Assembly: GCA_914767715.1 (NCBI GenBank)
Contig: OU612069.1
Location: 1,676,001-1,736,000, forward strand
DNA length: 60,000 nucleotides
Reading direction: 5' to 3'
Source of the DNA: Membranipora membranacea
Lineage: Eukaryota > Bryozoa > Gymnolaemata > Cheilostomatida > Membraniporidae
Part shown: positions 25,601 through 36,969 of the stretch, piece after piece
Layout: each line of letters begins with the position of its first letter
Numbering within the stretch: the first letter of the stretch is position 1
The notes under the pieces: model-generated
Told to the model about the DNA's origin: nothing
Seen by the model: only the letters and a program-made list of their open reading frames with translations
Databases searched by the model: none
Translations under genes and position numbers: made by a program

Positions 25601-28600
25601 CAAGGTGCTAATATATTATGATAAAGGGAAAAAATAGACTGTCCATGACATACAATGGCTAGTATGGTAAAATTTCCTTTGAGTGACATCAAAAAAGGAC
25701 ATGACTATAATCTGTCTTGGCAGCATTGTGTATTACTCCTATAGACACCCATGGATACAGCCCTCATCAAAACCATGGCATTAACACCAAGCTATTATTA
25801 AAACTGGTTCAAGCACTTTTGACAAAAGAAAATGATGGTAGTTGCATCCAGCATTGATCTGGCTGTAGCATTATTTACATATTATATGTTTACCGTTTGG
25901 TGATGTGGCCATCCACCCAGTAATGACTGATTTTCCCTTCTGGTATGTTGAGCATAGCACGCACTTCTCGTTCAGTCATATTGAGTAGCTGAGCAGTTCC
26001 CACCAAATACTTGTAGTCTGGATCATGCACTATATCAGTTCCTTCACATTTGTCTTTCAGGATTACAGCCTTTGCTTTGTGATTGAACGGTTGCCTGTGA
26101 TGTAAAACATGATAATATCCTCAGACACAGCAAAAAAGTTTTAGAAAATGACGAAGATACACATTGAGCTTGAAGATTTGAGGTCTTACTTTAGCGTATC
26201 ACAAATTAGTTGGTCTAAGCTAAGGTCTAGGGCCTCGTAATTTGACTACACTGACCAACAACTGTTATAGTCAGGCAGTTACTGATGATGAAGTTATGTA
26301 AGATTTGTAGAAAAAGGAAAACAAAATCCAAATATCTTTTATGATTATGTCACTTGGCCATGTTTTTGATTGGCTGCAAGCCACAAACAATAGGTTCTTG
26401 CATACAATAATAAATTTATTTACTTTTTGAAGTATGACTTGATATCGCAGTGCACTGGTTCATGGAGGCGAGAGTTGTGGTTCAATCCAACTCTCTCAGG
26501 GTTCAAATTTTCATGCACCTTATCTAATGACACACAGATGGGTCATAGTGATATCATAGAGCACATGGTAGCTCTGATATCAGATCACAAATGGAGAGTG
26601 TAATATTCAAATGATTTTGAAACCATCTCAGAAGTTACTTTCACATGTATCTTAGCCTGTTGGTGGTTCCATATGATTGGTCAGCGTATAGTTATTCGTA
26701 AGTGGAAGGTAGCTCAGTTGGTTTGAGCGCCTGACCAGAACCATGTAACTGATAGACATCCTGGGTTCGAGTCTCACTGCGGATTATGACTATTTGGCTC
26801 TGTGCTGCAGGTGTCCCTGCAGACTGAGAGCAACATTGGTGCCTAATATGGCCTTTATCTCACAGCCTTCATACGGAGTGAACTGATATCTTATATTAGA
26901 AATAAAAAATTTGGGGTAATAAAATCCTGTGGATTCAATTGTTCTCTGCAAAACGCAAATTTCATACCCTGAAATAATTTCATTATGAAGGGTATCCTCA
27001 GCAACACAACTGTGAAAATTCTTAGAAAAAATTTATTCTGTTTGAGGTATGACCCACGATGGTTGGTATGTCCATTACTAAAACAGTAAAAATTCAAGGT
27101 CTATGTTTTACATGTAGGAAACTATTCTTACTCTAGTGCCAATGAATAATACTCCTCTCCAGCAAGAGAAAGAGAGTAGATCTGTAAAGCCTCTCTTATG
27201 TGCCCCCACGAGTCCTCAACTGATATGCGCTGTATGTTCAGGCAGTATGCCATTGATTTCAGCAGTTCAGCGTATAACAACTGAAAGAAGCAATTTATCA
27301 GTGAACAAAACAGGAAATGAATCCAGTTTGTGTAAGCTCAGGTGTATGATTAAAACACAACTACATAAAGAAAAACATAGAATCATTTGGTAGTACTGTA
27401 GTCTGTGACTATTGACGGTTCATGACAAAAATATTGATATGACTGAAATTCAGGCCGTTAAAAGATGGGGATGATATCTTAATGGGTTACAGTTCATTTT
27501 CTATGCACTGAGATCAAGTTTTGAGGGAAAAAATATTTTCCGCATTTTCCAAAAAAATGATTTTTATCACTTGATTTTTACCAAAGACACTCATATGATA
27601 CAGTGGTGATGGCTCAATGTCTTTCCAGTAGTTTTTTTTAGCATCATCAACAAATTCAAGGTGAAAAACGATTTTCCGCATTTTCGAAAACGGGGAAAAT
27701 CGTTTTCCGCAATGAAACTGATTTTCCGCCTTTCCGCGTTTTCCAGAACCCGTGACTAGATAGAATGTGTCATTCAAACAATTTCAAGCAACAAGATTAA
27801 GACCACCGTGGAAACACATCTTTCTTTCTGAAGGCTGAGGTGAGCGCTCTTGCTTCCTTTTTTTAGCTTAATTGGAAAACATCAGCAGTATTCTTATTAT
27901 GTTTCCAATGTTTCAAATTCATTTATCATAAAATAACTACACGACATTTACCAATATAATCGGTGTGTCCTTCTGGCTGATCAGACCACTGTTCCGACAT
28001 TCAGTTATGTGTGCAGAAAGTCGCTTAGCATGCATATAGAGATGTTTGTATGTTTCCATCGGAAGCTTCTTCCGTCCATCTTTGGGCATGATATTCTTCA
28101 TAGCCATAAGACACAGTCTACAGTAAAATATGAAACAAGACTGTCCATGTTATATGGTAGAGTATATTAAAAGCAGATGGTGAAATAGTGCGACTGAAAC
28201 TCACTGCCAGGGGATTGTAGCAGGTCACAGCCCACCCACCCTCCAGCAACCGCAGGTAAGTCTCGTAAATCAGTGTGGTGCAACCTTAATATAGTGGTCA
28301 GAATCAAAGATGGGTAATACTGGAGTGTCATGTGTGGTGAGGGAATAAACTAGTGTGGGTTTATAGTGTTTAAGAATTCATGTTATCATAGTCCATGTGG
28401 TGGTTTCAATAATTGACTTAAAGGCTTTGTTTGAGGCTGCTCTTTTGTATCACATCTTATTCTCCATATTTTATTCTATCATGTGAGCGATTTTCAGCTT
28501 TAGAATCCAAATATTGAGGAAGTTATGGCCTCTCAAACTTCCAGGGTGATTGCCTTCAATCGGCATTGGGAATAAGCGGATGTTTCCCCTGGGGTATGTC

Positions 28601-31600
28601 CATTTAAAAACAGTATAGATAGGACATTGGGCTTCAGTAACTTTGCATTATGTCCCCACCCGTATCGTCATTGTGCCACCCGCAGTGTCGCGTTATGCAT
28701 AGCGTAACTGCCAGTTGGTTTATAGTCAGCACCTTTTGTCTTTCATGATGTTAACCTTATCAGAAAGTGTCCAATGAGAGAAGGCTATACTGAGTAAAAC
28801 GACTTCTGAGCCAATCACAATGTTGTAAGAACATGATTGGCTGGAAGGTCGTTTTACTAACAGTCATGTGACACCCAGTCTTATGGTCTAGATTGCTAAA
28901 ATTCCTAGATCTGAGGCTAAAGTAGCTATCATATTATTGGATAGACAGGAGCACACAATGACCTATCTATACTGTTTTTAAATCTATGGGTATGTCACAA
29001 CCATAGACATTATGAGTTATTAGTTAATACACTAATAAGCACAAAGATAAGATGATGATCAAAATTCAGACCTGCGTGGGAATCCAACCCGGGTCCCCAT
29101 ACCTATAGGCACCGACGCTACCATCACGCCACTTGGACCAACTAGGTTAGCTGGTTGTGACGTACCCTAGGGATTGCCGGCTGATTCTTAGTGCCGATAA
29201 ATTGCTGTCACCTTGGAAGTTTGAGAGGCCATAACTTCCTCAATATTTGGATTCTAAAGCTAAAAATCGCTCACATGATAGAATAAAATACGGAGAAGAA
29301 GATGTGATACAAAAGAGCAGCCTCAAACAAAGTCTTTAACACTATTTTTCCAGTCTCCTGTGGATAAAGTGTGGACAATCTTGGAACAGCCACTTATCTT
29401 TGTTTCAATTCCACCAAACTTATAGACTTGCTGAGGGCAGGCAATAGCGGATAAGTCCCTGATAGACAAAGTTTTTATACAAAGGTAGAGAGCTCACCAA
29501 ATATCCCGCATACTTCAAACTATATCTATGCGATTATAAAATTGGGTTAAATTTTAAAACTCAGTCAATAGGCATCCATAACCACAGACATATAAACTAT
29601 GTTACGTTCTCCTAAACTATTCCGTTTGTTCACAAAGAATATCAAGCTACTTGGTCCGCAAAATGGCCAGAGATAATGGAAACATTGATAACGGCTGGAT
29701 CAGTTTTGGCTAAATAGCGGACAAGCATCGATTATCAATGAGATATCCACTACTTACCTGGATTTTAATTGAAACTATCCGCCGATTTGGCTTGGTAATA
29801 CATAAATACATACTCACTGTGAGATAGTAGGGGGGGGGGGGGGGTTGAATTATGCAAGATTAAGGTAATTAAATACACCTTGCAGTTCACTTCTCCTTTG
29901 TAACAAGAAAGTTAGACACCTTACACATTGCCTCACCAACAAGGGACCACTAGCGTTTCACAGTACCCAAAACATGTGAAGACAAGGTAAGAAATTTTGT
30001 CAACTTCAAAAAGTGTTTGTTCAGTATATATGGTTTAATGACGATAATGTTAGTACTATTACCTGATTCTTTTTAACTTTTCCACTTTTGAAATATCATT
30101 CAGGCTGTGCCGTATCATTGGACTGACAAGTTTGCTTAAGTCAACATGGAAATAATCATCTCTCTCGGCCATTGGAGTGTTTGAGATACAAAGACCTTCC
30201 TTTTCCAGACAAGCTATCAGTTCATTTGCCAGCTCTATCGGTTTCTCGTTACCACTTCGATGGTCCTAATAAGGAAGAACAAATTCAATACTGTCAGCGC
30301 TATTACTAATGTCAATATGCAGGTATATATGAACAAATTGATAATAAGTTGAACATAGTATTAAGAGAAAAACAAGTGCATACTGTAGTGAGTTGAGCAT
30401 CGTCGTCTAGATCGAGCAGAATGGCAGCTAGTTCTTGGAGTAGAGGCGATGTAATATTGGTCTCTTCTAGGAGGCCGAGCATACCCAACAGCATCTTGTG
30501 CTGAGGCGTTGTGACATCAATATTATAGACTGCAGCGATGACAAGGCTGGACACATTCTGTTCATCAAGTGCCTTCAACAGCAAGTCAATTCTTCTCTCG
30601 TGGGTTGTAAGCTGCAAAAGGCATTAAGTACAATACAAAAATACACCCAACTGTGAGAGTACTATGATGACTAGGTGATCTACATGATGATTCATTGGAT
30701 AGCAAGTTTCAACCATGGGAGGACGTATGAGCTCTCCAAATGAGGAGAGTAATTTATTGGGAGAATATTCGAATCCAATGCAAGTGACCACTTTGAACAT
30801 GTTGTCATCATTGGCTGCGACATCTTCAAATGCTCAAACAGATGTTGTCAACTGTAGGCATCCTATGAATGGTGTGAATGTTTGCTGTTGGAAGAAGTAG
30901 AAACAAATATACTCTGTTTAAATAAGGCACAGGCAACCTAGGGCCAGGAATGTAGAGCCTGTAAATGTATAAAGTGAAACTGTGGCACAACATTTGAACA
31001 AACCGAAACTGAAAGAAGTAATATCTAACTACCCTGTTTATATCCAAACTTTTTCTAGCCACCTTCAACGCAACAGGCAGTCCACCAAGTCCCCTATGCA
31101 GAACTTTTTTGTTGTCATTCGTCAGGTTTTTGATGCCGCTCAGATATTGGATGGTTTGAGCTTCTGTAAAGAGGTCAACACGTACTAGATGGAAGTCTTT
31201 ATCACTCATATATCTACATTCATTGAGCCAGCCGTCAAATGTTGCCCCCTCAACTCCTTGTCGGGTAGTGACATATATCTTCCATTTTTTGTGCCTGTCT
31301 GGTTTTGCCTGTGCATCTCTCTGTGCTAATTGTCTGCATAGAGTATCGTCAATCCATTTGACAATATTGAAAGTGTCAGCATTGTACTTCGCGTTATCGA
31401 ACAGCAAGCACTTTATTCTTGGCGCATAATCCCCGCCTCCAAGCCTCTGGAACAGTTTCTGGATTGCTTGTTTCAGTGCTTCCTGGCTTTCATCTGTTAT
31501 CGTGAAGTTGAGAGAAAACCTATCGCTAAACTTCTGTAGCGAAGCTTTCAACTCCGCCTCTGAGCCACATTTGAAAACGGCACAAATGACATCTTTGTCA

Positions 31601-32542
31601 CTATCTTGATCTATCCTGTCTCTAAGTTGTTGGTATATTTGACTTTTTCCAACTCCTCCACGACCTGAAATATAAAAAAAGAAATTCAACAAAACTAATG
31701 GGTATCTGAAAGCAATGTTTTTATCGATATGGTTCTGTGGACTGTAAAAAAGAAATGATGATTTCATTTAGTCTCCATCCCAATGTATTATGGTAGTACA
31801 GTAACCCTATGATTTAACCTACCCTTTTACTCGTTGCCCATGTTGGGCATATCCATTTAATTCTAGGATTAACCAGTGTGATTATTTGATTATCAGTTGT
31901 TTCAACAACTATTTACATAATTTATTCACCGTGAGTGAGAATAGAAGGAGTTCAACACAGTGACCTCAGGGCAGCATTACAGAAAAAGTTCAGTTCTGTA
32001 CGGGCATCATAGTAGAGGGTTTGTTGGTGCAGCCCATGTTGCATGCTAAGACATATTTTGGGTACTTAGTCCAGTCCAACACTAGGTTGTTCTGAGACGT
32101 GTGGCAGGTGCTGTATTGGAAATGTCTTACAGCACTCAAGAACAATGTAAAGGCTATATAATAATGCTTTAGAGGTCTTGAGCGTTGTGAGACAAGGCCA
32201 AACAGCATCTGCAACATATCTTACAACACCCGACGCCAGCGTTGGCCCATTCAAAACTGCATATGTTTTTGTAATGAGAGAAAGAAAAAAACCCAGTAGC
32301 TTACAATTCCTTAGGTTATGGAAGTTTTGTTACATTGTATGCTGCAAAAGGAGCCTTAGGTATACCTACCAAAAAGAATCTTTACAAGAGGGAGTTTTCG
32401 CCCCCTGAATGTCGGATACTCATCATAATCAGGCTTGATACCTTCTTCTAGAGTTGTGTACACCTCAGTCTTAATGAAACCCTCCCTCATTATGGGTTTA
32501 ATGTCATCGATGTACTCACTCATCTTGCCAGCTTTAGTAGAC
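22654..32542 (-). CDS. STAND ATPase with NB-ARC core and alpha-helical C-terminal half, 14 exons, about 888 aa
   Basis: Predicted nucleotide-gated signalling switch of the NB-ARC class (APAF-1, CED-4, plant NLR kin). Exons: 32542-32370, 31664-31033, 30611-30384, 30265-30063, 28117-27952, 27280-27132, 26094-25894, 25517-25444, 24846-24667, 24301-24173, 23983-23842, 23575-23372, 23168-23042, 22731-22654. The ATG at 32523 is the first Met of the first exon found; an upstream 5' UTR exon is likely. Walker A is GRGGVGKS (residues 52-59), Walker B CLLFDN (137-142, second acid replaced by Asn), sensor-like KIYVTTR, GLPVAL (246-251), then a winged-helix segment with FHVDLSKL. The rest is helical, TPR-like but unassigned. 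The last exon is uncertain: LTPQVHML to TAA at 22654, followed by AATAAA, or an alternative exon 22158-22117 encoding EPENLPVQPRGTQ. All 13 intron phases match the plus-strand paralogue. Confidence 0.85.
26700..26880 (+). repeat. tRNA-derived SINE in an intron of the minus-strand NB-ARC gene
   Basis: The head GGTAGCTCAGTTGGTTTGAG matches box A, and GGGTTCGAGTCTCACTGCGG matches box B about 50 nt later. The body GTGTCCCTGCAGACTGAGAG follows. The acceptor stem and anticodon arm do not close as a mature tRNA. Confidence 0.8.
28418..29339. mobile_element. DNA element with about 130-bp terminal inverted repeats in an NB-ARC gene intron
   Basis: The left arm (28418 to about 28548) and right arm (about 29213-29339) are inverted copies about 95% alike by eye, starting TTAAAGGCTTTGTTTGAGGC and including ATCATGTGAGCGATTTT and AGGAAGTTATGGCCTCTC. 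A second inner inverted pair, AAAAACAGTATAGATAGG, lies at about 28606 and 28968. Both ends begin with TTAA, which may be a duplicated target. No transposase is present. A tRNA-like SINE is inserted inside. Confidence 0.8.
29063..29152 (-). repeat. tRNA-like SINE head nested in the TIR element
   Basis: On the minus strand TCCAAGTGGCGTGATGGTAG resembles box A, and GGGTTGGATTCCCACGCAGG resembles box B. Confidence 0.6.
29830..29844. repeat. Poly-G run of 15
   Basis: Fifteen consecutive G in an intron. Shorter G or C runs occur near 12750, 25391 and 36861. Confidence 0.9.
31033..31664 (-). CDS. NB-ARC exon of the minus-strand STAND gene
   Basis: This 632-nt exon carries the whole nucleotide-binding core from Walker A (GRGGVGKS, first Gly split across the intron) to GLPVAL. 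The acceptor is TATATTTCAG and the donor AGG|GTAGTT. Walker B ends F-D-N rather than the usual two acids, a possible loss or weakening of hydrolysis; binding residues GKS are kept. Confidence 0.9.
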
Positions 32543-34024
32543 CTGTAAACAATGGAATGACAGGAATAAGATACCACATTCTCATCATGGGTACAGCACA
32601 CAAACACTTGATTGTTTGGAAATGGCTTATGAAATAGTCAGGAGGGAAATTATCCTCAGGTGCCACCCCCCTCCCCCACAGACTTTCTGTAGTTTCAATC
32701 AAGGAATAACTCCTTGTTTGAATGCTAATACAGAATAGGACAAAGAAACAATAGAATGCCTACACAGTTATGTTACTTGACTCGCTTTACTTGTTGTCAG
32801 AGAAGAAAGCCTGCCCAAAGTGCCAGAAATGAGATCTAAGAACATTCATGGACTATTGGTATGTAGTGATCCAATGCAATCCACTGATTTGCAACCATGC
32901 AATGCAAGAAACAGGATTTTGGCAACTGAATTTTATTTATGTATTAGTATCAACTTAATTAACTTCTTTGGACAAGGTGTAACAGTGTTACCCTGTTACT
33001 CATCGTTTTGGAGATAGAGGGTAATCAATTCTTGTGCCAAATGATCCAGCTATGCAGGCACTTCTAGTACCAGTAATGCGGTGGGTGTTAGATAACAGAT
33101 GATATAAAACATCTAGTGTAGATTTCCACCTTTTGCTGGAACTTTAACCTGCTACAGGAGGATCAACAATATCAATGAGCAGTGCCAAAAAAATACATAA
33201 TTAATATAATACTAATTAGTTAAGTTAGGCATTCCGCCCTTACTTTCAACTAGATCCAAGATGTCCACTGTCACAGGGCGCAAATGGATATGTATACCTT
33301 ATTAAGTTTGGCTGGGTTGTTCTTGTACGGGTGGTGAGGTGTTACTCGAGATAGAAAGATTTCTGAAAAAAAAGTAAAAAAGATGAGTCTTACAATAAGC
33401 CTGCAGATATCGGCTATGTTACGATGGTAATTCCAGAAACAAGGTCTTTGATAGGTAAAAATATTCCTGGAAAGAGCAGGGGTGTTTGGCTGGTCATCAT
33501 TGTATTGGATTTTACTTTATATCTGCTGTTTAGTTGGGTGATTTGAGCCGGTTTGCGTTATAAACTAAGATTAATGAGCTTAAGTATATGGCGGCATGGA
33601 ATTGCAACATATCGGGCAGAAATTTTCAATCTCAGGATACTTTGTGAAGGTCAGAACGGATATGTACGAGGTATACATGAATATTGTACAATAAACTTCA
33701 AGGAATGGTTTTTAAAATCAGGTTGAAAATAGACCTTGATCTGCTCTCCCATGCTGCTGTAAAAACTGTATTTCCATGGGTTCATATTGTGATGTCAGCT
33801 GACATTCTTACCTCTGGTGTTGTGGGTGTGTGTGAAGTGTATGTATTGACTGAACTGTACCTCAAACAAGCCAGCCTCTATCTTTCTCAGAAGGAGAGTA
33901 TCAAGTTTATCATGTCTTTCAAATAATAAAAAAATAATATTATTTCTCATGCATTCTGTTACACTATCAAGTCGTCTTAGGTTGTCTCCATTTCAAAGCA
34001 TTGTTGTATACGTTCTAGATTTCA

Positions 34025-34320
34025 GATATGCAATGTATGGGGACCAGACCTGACTAGCGTATCCTAGATGGGGTTTTACTACAGTTTTATAGGCTACAAG
34101 CTTAGGCTTGGTAGGAGCGGACCGTAAGCCTCGCTTACATCATACCAAGAGTTCGACTTGATCAAGCCACTACATTTGTGATGTGTGTCTTCCATTTCAT
34201 AGACGAGTTGATTTGCACCCCGAGGTATCTTAATTAAAGCGTTAGAGGTTGGTATTGGCTTATCATCCAGATTGACCCTTATGTCAGGCTCATCTTTGCC
34301 TACTTGAATATTTCATGTGG
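34025..34320 (-). mobile_element. Non-LTR retrotransposon relic, C-terminal part of reverse transcriptase, antisense
   Basis: On the minus strand one frame reads YLGVQINSSMKWKTHITNVV, a typical thumb-proximal segment of jockey/CR1-like reverse transcriptases. A frame-broken stretch resembling KPKLVAYKTVVKPHLGYASQ follows. Frames change several times, so the copy is dead. Confidence 0.75.
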
Positions 34321-34346
34321 TGCTGAACATGTTCCCCATTTTTTCA

Positions 34347-34449
34347 GAGCAAGAAAACTCTGGATCCAGTTCACAATGTTTGGGTTTATGTCAGCATATT
34401 GACGGCATAAACCCAAACATTGTGAACTGGATCCAGAGTTTTCTTGCTC
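34347..34449. repeat. 44-bp perfect inverted repeat with 15-nt loop
   Basis: Arms 34347-34390 and 34406-34449 are exact reverse complements (start GAGCAAGAAAACTCTGGATC). The right arm is part of the reverse-transcriptase coding sequence (segment INPNIVNWIQSFLAQ). The left arm is therefore an inverted duplicate at the element's 5' edge. Confidence 0.95.
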
Positions 34450-35345
34450 AGAGAAGCCAGAGGGTTGCAGTACGAGGAACACTATCACCAGATCTATCGG
34501 TAACTTCAGGAGTGCCACAGGGCTCAGTGTTGGGGCCCACGTTATTCCTGATATACATAAACGATTTACCAGAAGTTGTTACGTGTGGAGTGAGTTTGTA
34601 TGCTGACAATACCCTTCTTTACTCAGAGGTAAACAATGATGGAGATAGGTTCCGCTTCCAGGCAAATATCAACGCGTTGCACAAATGGTCTGACGAGTGG
34701 AAAATGCCGTTCAACACTGATAAGTGTGATCAGATATCACATTTAGCAAAGGATCAACAGCAGCTCCGCAGTACTCCCTCGGAAATAGTCCTCTTGAATG
34801 TGTTGACCAAACCAACCATGTACCTCGGCATACAAATGCAATCAAACCTGAAGTTCGACACGCATATAGCGTCCAAAATAAAGAGCGCATCGAAAACTCT
34901 CGGCTGTATAAAATACTCTCTATATGAAGCAACCTAGAGAGAGGCAAGGTGCTTACATATACCAGTCAGCCAATCCTTGAGTATGGTGATACCCTTTGGG
35001 ACCCATCTGACAATACTACAGTGATGCTACAGAACATGTGCAATCCCAGGCAGTGCGCTTTATCACAAACATCAAAGGTAGACAAGTAACTGAAGGGCGA
35101 GCGCAAATTGAACTAAAACCGCTAAAAGATAGGCGAAAATCACACAGGCTGTCCTTACTGATGAGAATACTCTCAGATGAAACCAGACACCAACCCTTGC
35201 CTCAGCATATGATGAGCTGGTTAACAGTAGAAGCAAAACAACTATGATTACACGAGCTGCTAACAGAGGGAAACCAACCTCAATACATGCCTCGAGTCAG
35301 ACATATTACAACAGCTTCCTTCCGCGTAGTGTGAGGGTTCTAAGG
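34406..35345 (+). mobile_element. Non-LTR retrotransposon relic (jockey/CR1-like), 5'-truncated reverse transcriptase
   Basis: The translation shows NPNIVNWIQSFLAQRSQRV, TSGVPQGSVLGP, FLIYINDLPE, YADNTLLY (box YADD changed to YADN), YLGIQMQSNLKFDTHI, then after a stop LEYGDTLWDPSDN and the C-terminal SQAVRFITN and LKPLKDRRKSHRLSLL. Stops and a frame change near 34936 and 35247 show it is inactive. The catalytic second Asp is lost. Confidence 0.9.
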
Positions 35346-36969
35346 CTGGGGTCAAATAACACTCAACAATAAGCAACTATCGCTGCCACACTGAAAGTAC
35401 ACTGACTAAACACTGACAAAAGAGGCACTCCCTGTTTGCACCGTTAGGTGTTTTTGAGTGTTCTATATACTACGAGGTGAGTTTTGAGACCAGTCAATTC
35501 ATTAATTTGGAGAATATTTGGGTGCTTAGTAAGATCAAGGAGTTGTAGGTCTACAACTCCTTGGTAAGATTAACACAGAAGTTTGTCATCAGCATATTAA
35601 CAAATGTCTGAGACATAATGTTTTCAATCATGTCATTCATATGATGAATTGTTATGACTACTCAAGTAGGATGTAATTTGACTGATGATTTGATGGATTA
35701 CTACTACGTACTTGTTAGGCCTACTAGAAGGAAAATCCACAAATTATGAAAATATCTGAGCCCCGTTTACACCATTTGATAATAAATCATAGACACAGCC
35801 ATCACCCTGTTGTCTTGCCAACTTGGTTAGACCAGGGAGAATGGAGGGTTAGCAGACAAAACTGCTATTCCATTGCAGTTTCATTTGCATCCCCAATAAA
35901 AATGTGGTGAAACCAAAGCTTAGCTCTGGTGAAACAGGTAATCAGTCATTACTTGATCTCGGTATTGAAATATGAAATTATATGACATTGACGATGCATT
36001 AAATGTTGTCTATGTGGAACATTGATCAGATTTCCCAATAATTCCGGGAAATCCAGTATACATAGACCAGGAGACCAACAGGCAGTACATTGGGCGATTT
36101 CATATTGAAACCGAGAATATAGACCTGCACCCAAAATAGTGATTGTGAATTTGCCAATGAGTCCCATAATATTATTTTATTTTTCTGGTTGGATGGTAAA
36201 TTTATTCATATTATGTACATAATACCATAATACTCCTTGATAATACAATCCGAGTGTTATTGCAGTCTTACTTTGTATTTGATGGATGATTGTTCGTCTT
36301 CTGTGAGACGGTTGCGACAACAGACAGAACAGCTTATATATATGCGATATAAGTTCAGTATCAGTTTTGGTGATCTGCACCGGTCTGATATAATAAATAT
36401 ATATATATATGCACATGCATTCTTGTTTACTTGACTTCATTAGCATTACTAATCAGTTCAGTAGGCTATGTGAAGACACCAACTCAGAAATTTTAGTAGA
36501 CACAAACTGTTCATTAGAAATTCAAATAAGCTCAGACATGTGACAGGTACTATTAGTGTACTGTCTTCATTACAAAATAAAGTTTATAAAGTACAGTTGT
36601 ACAATACCCTTTACCAGTGGTTCCAACATATTGTCACTGGCAGCTGGTTGATTATGCTACCTACAAATGAGTGTAGCAAAAGTCGAGAACTGAGGGTTCC
36701 AGGTCTCCAAACCATCCATACAAATCACACACATCCAACATGTATTCAGACAAGCAAACTTTACATGCATTGTACTCCTTTGTTCACCAAACAATTGACC
36801 CTTTGTTATACAAGTCTCATAGGTGTCTTAGGACATGCTTGAAGACAGGTTTTGAGACCTCCCCCCCCCCGACTCCTATACTTATACAGAAGAGGACAAA
36901 GCCATTAATAGCATGCTCATAGGTGATTCATAATTCAATGGTTAACATTGATAGCTTATTTTTCTTTAG

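Larger units (their letters stand above)
32543..36969. other. Bidirectional intergenic space between the divergent NB-ARC paralogues
   Basis: About 4.4 kb separating the 5' ends of the two paralogues, presumably holding both promoters and any 5' UTR exons. Its middle is occupied by two reverse-transcriptase relics in opposite orientation (34025-34320 minus, 34406-35345 plus) and an inverted duplication. No effector-domain exon (CARD, death, TIR) was recognised on either strand. Confidence 0.6.

Noticed and set aside
26700-26775. Possible tRNA gene (GGTAGCTCAGTTGG ... GGTTCGAGTC)
   Set aside because: Box A and box B are good but the cloverleaf does not close and a SINE body follows; called a SINE.
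27514-27777. 87-codon minus-strand ORF rich in GKRFSPF
   Set aside because: Arises from repeated GATTTTCCGC/CGTTTTCC low-complexity DNA lying in an NB-ARC gene intron.
35949-36167. Imperfect inverted repeat TCTCGGT..TTGAAATATGAAAT / ATTTCATATTGAAACCGAGA
   Set aside because: Short, with gaps and no element boundaries; may be chance in AT-rich DNA.
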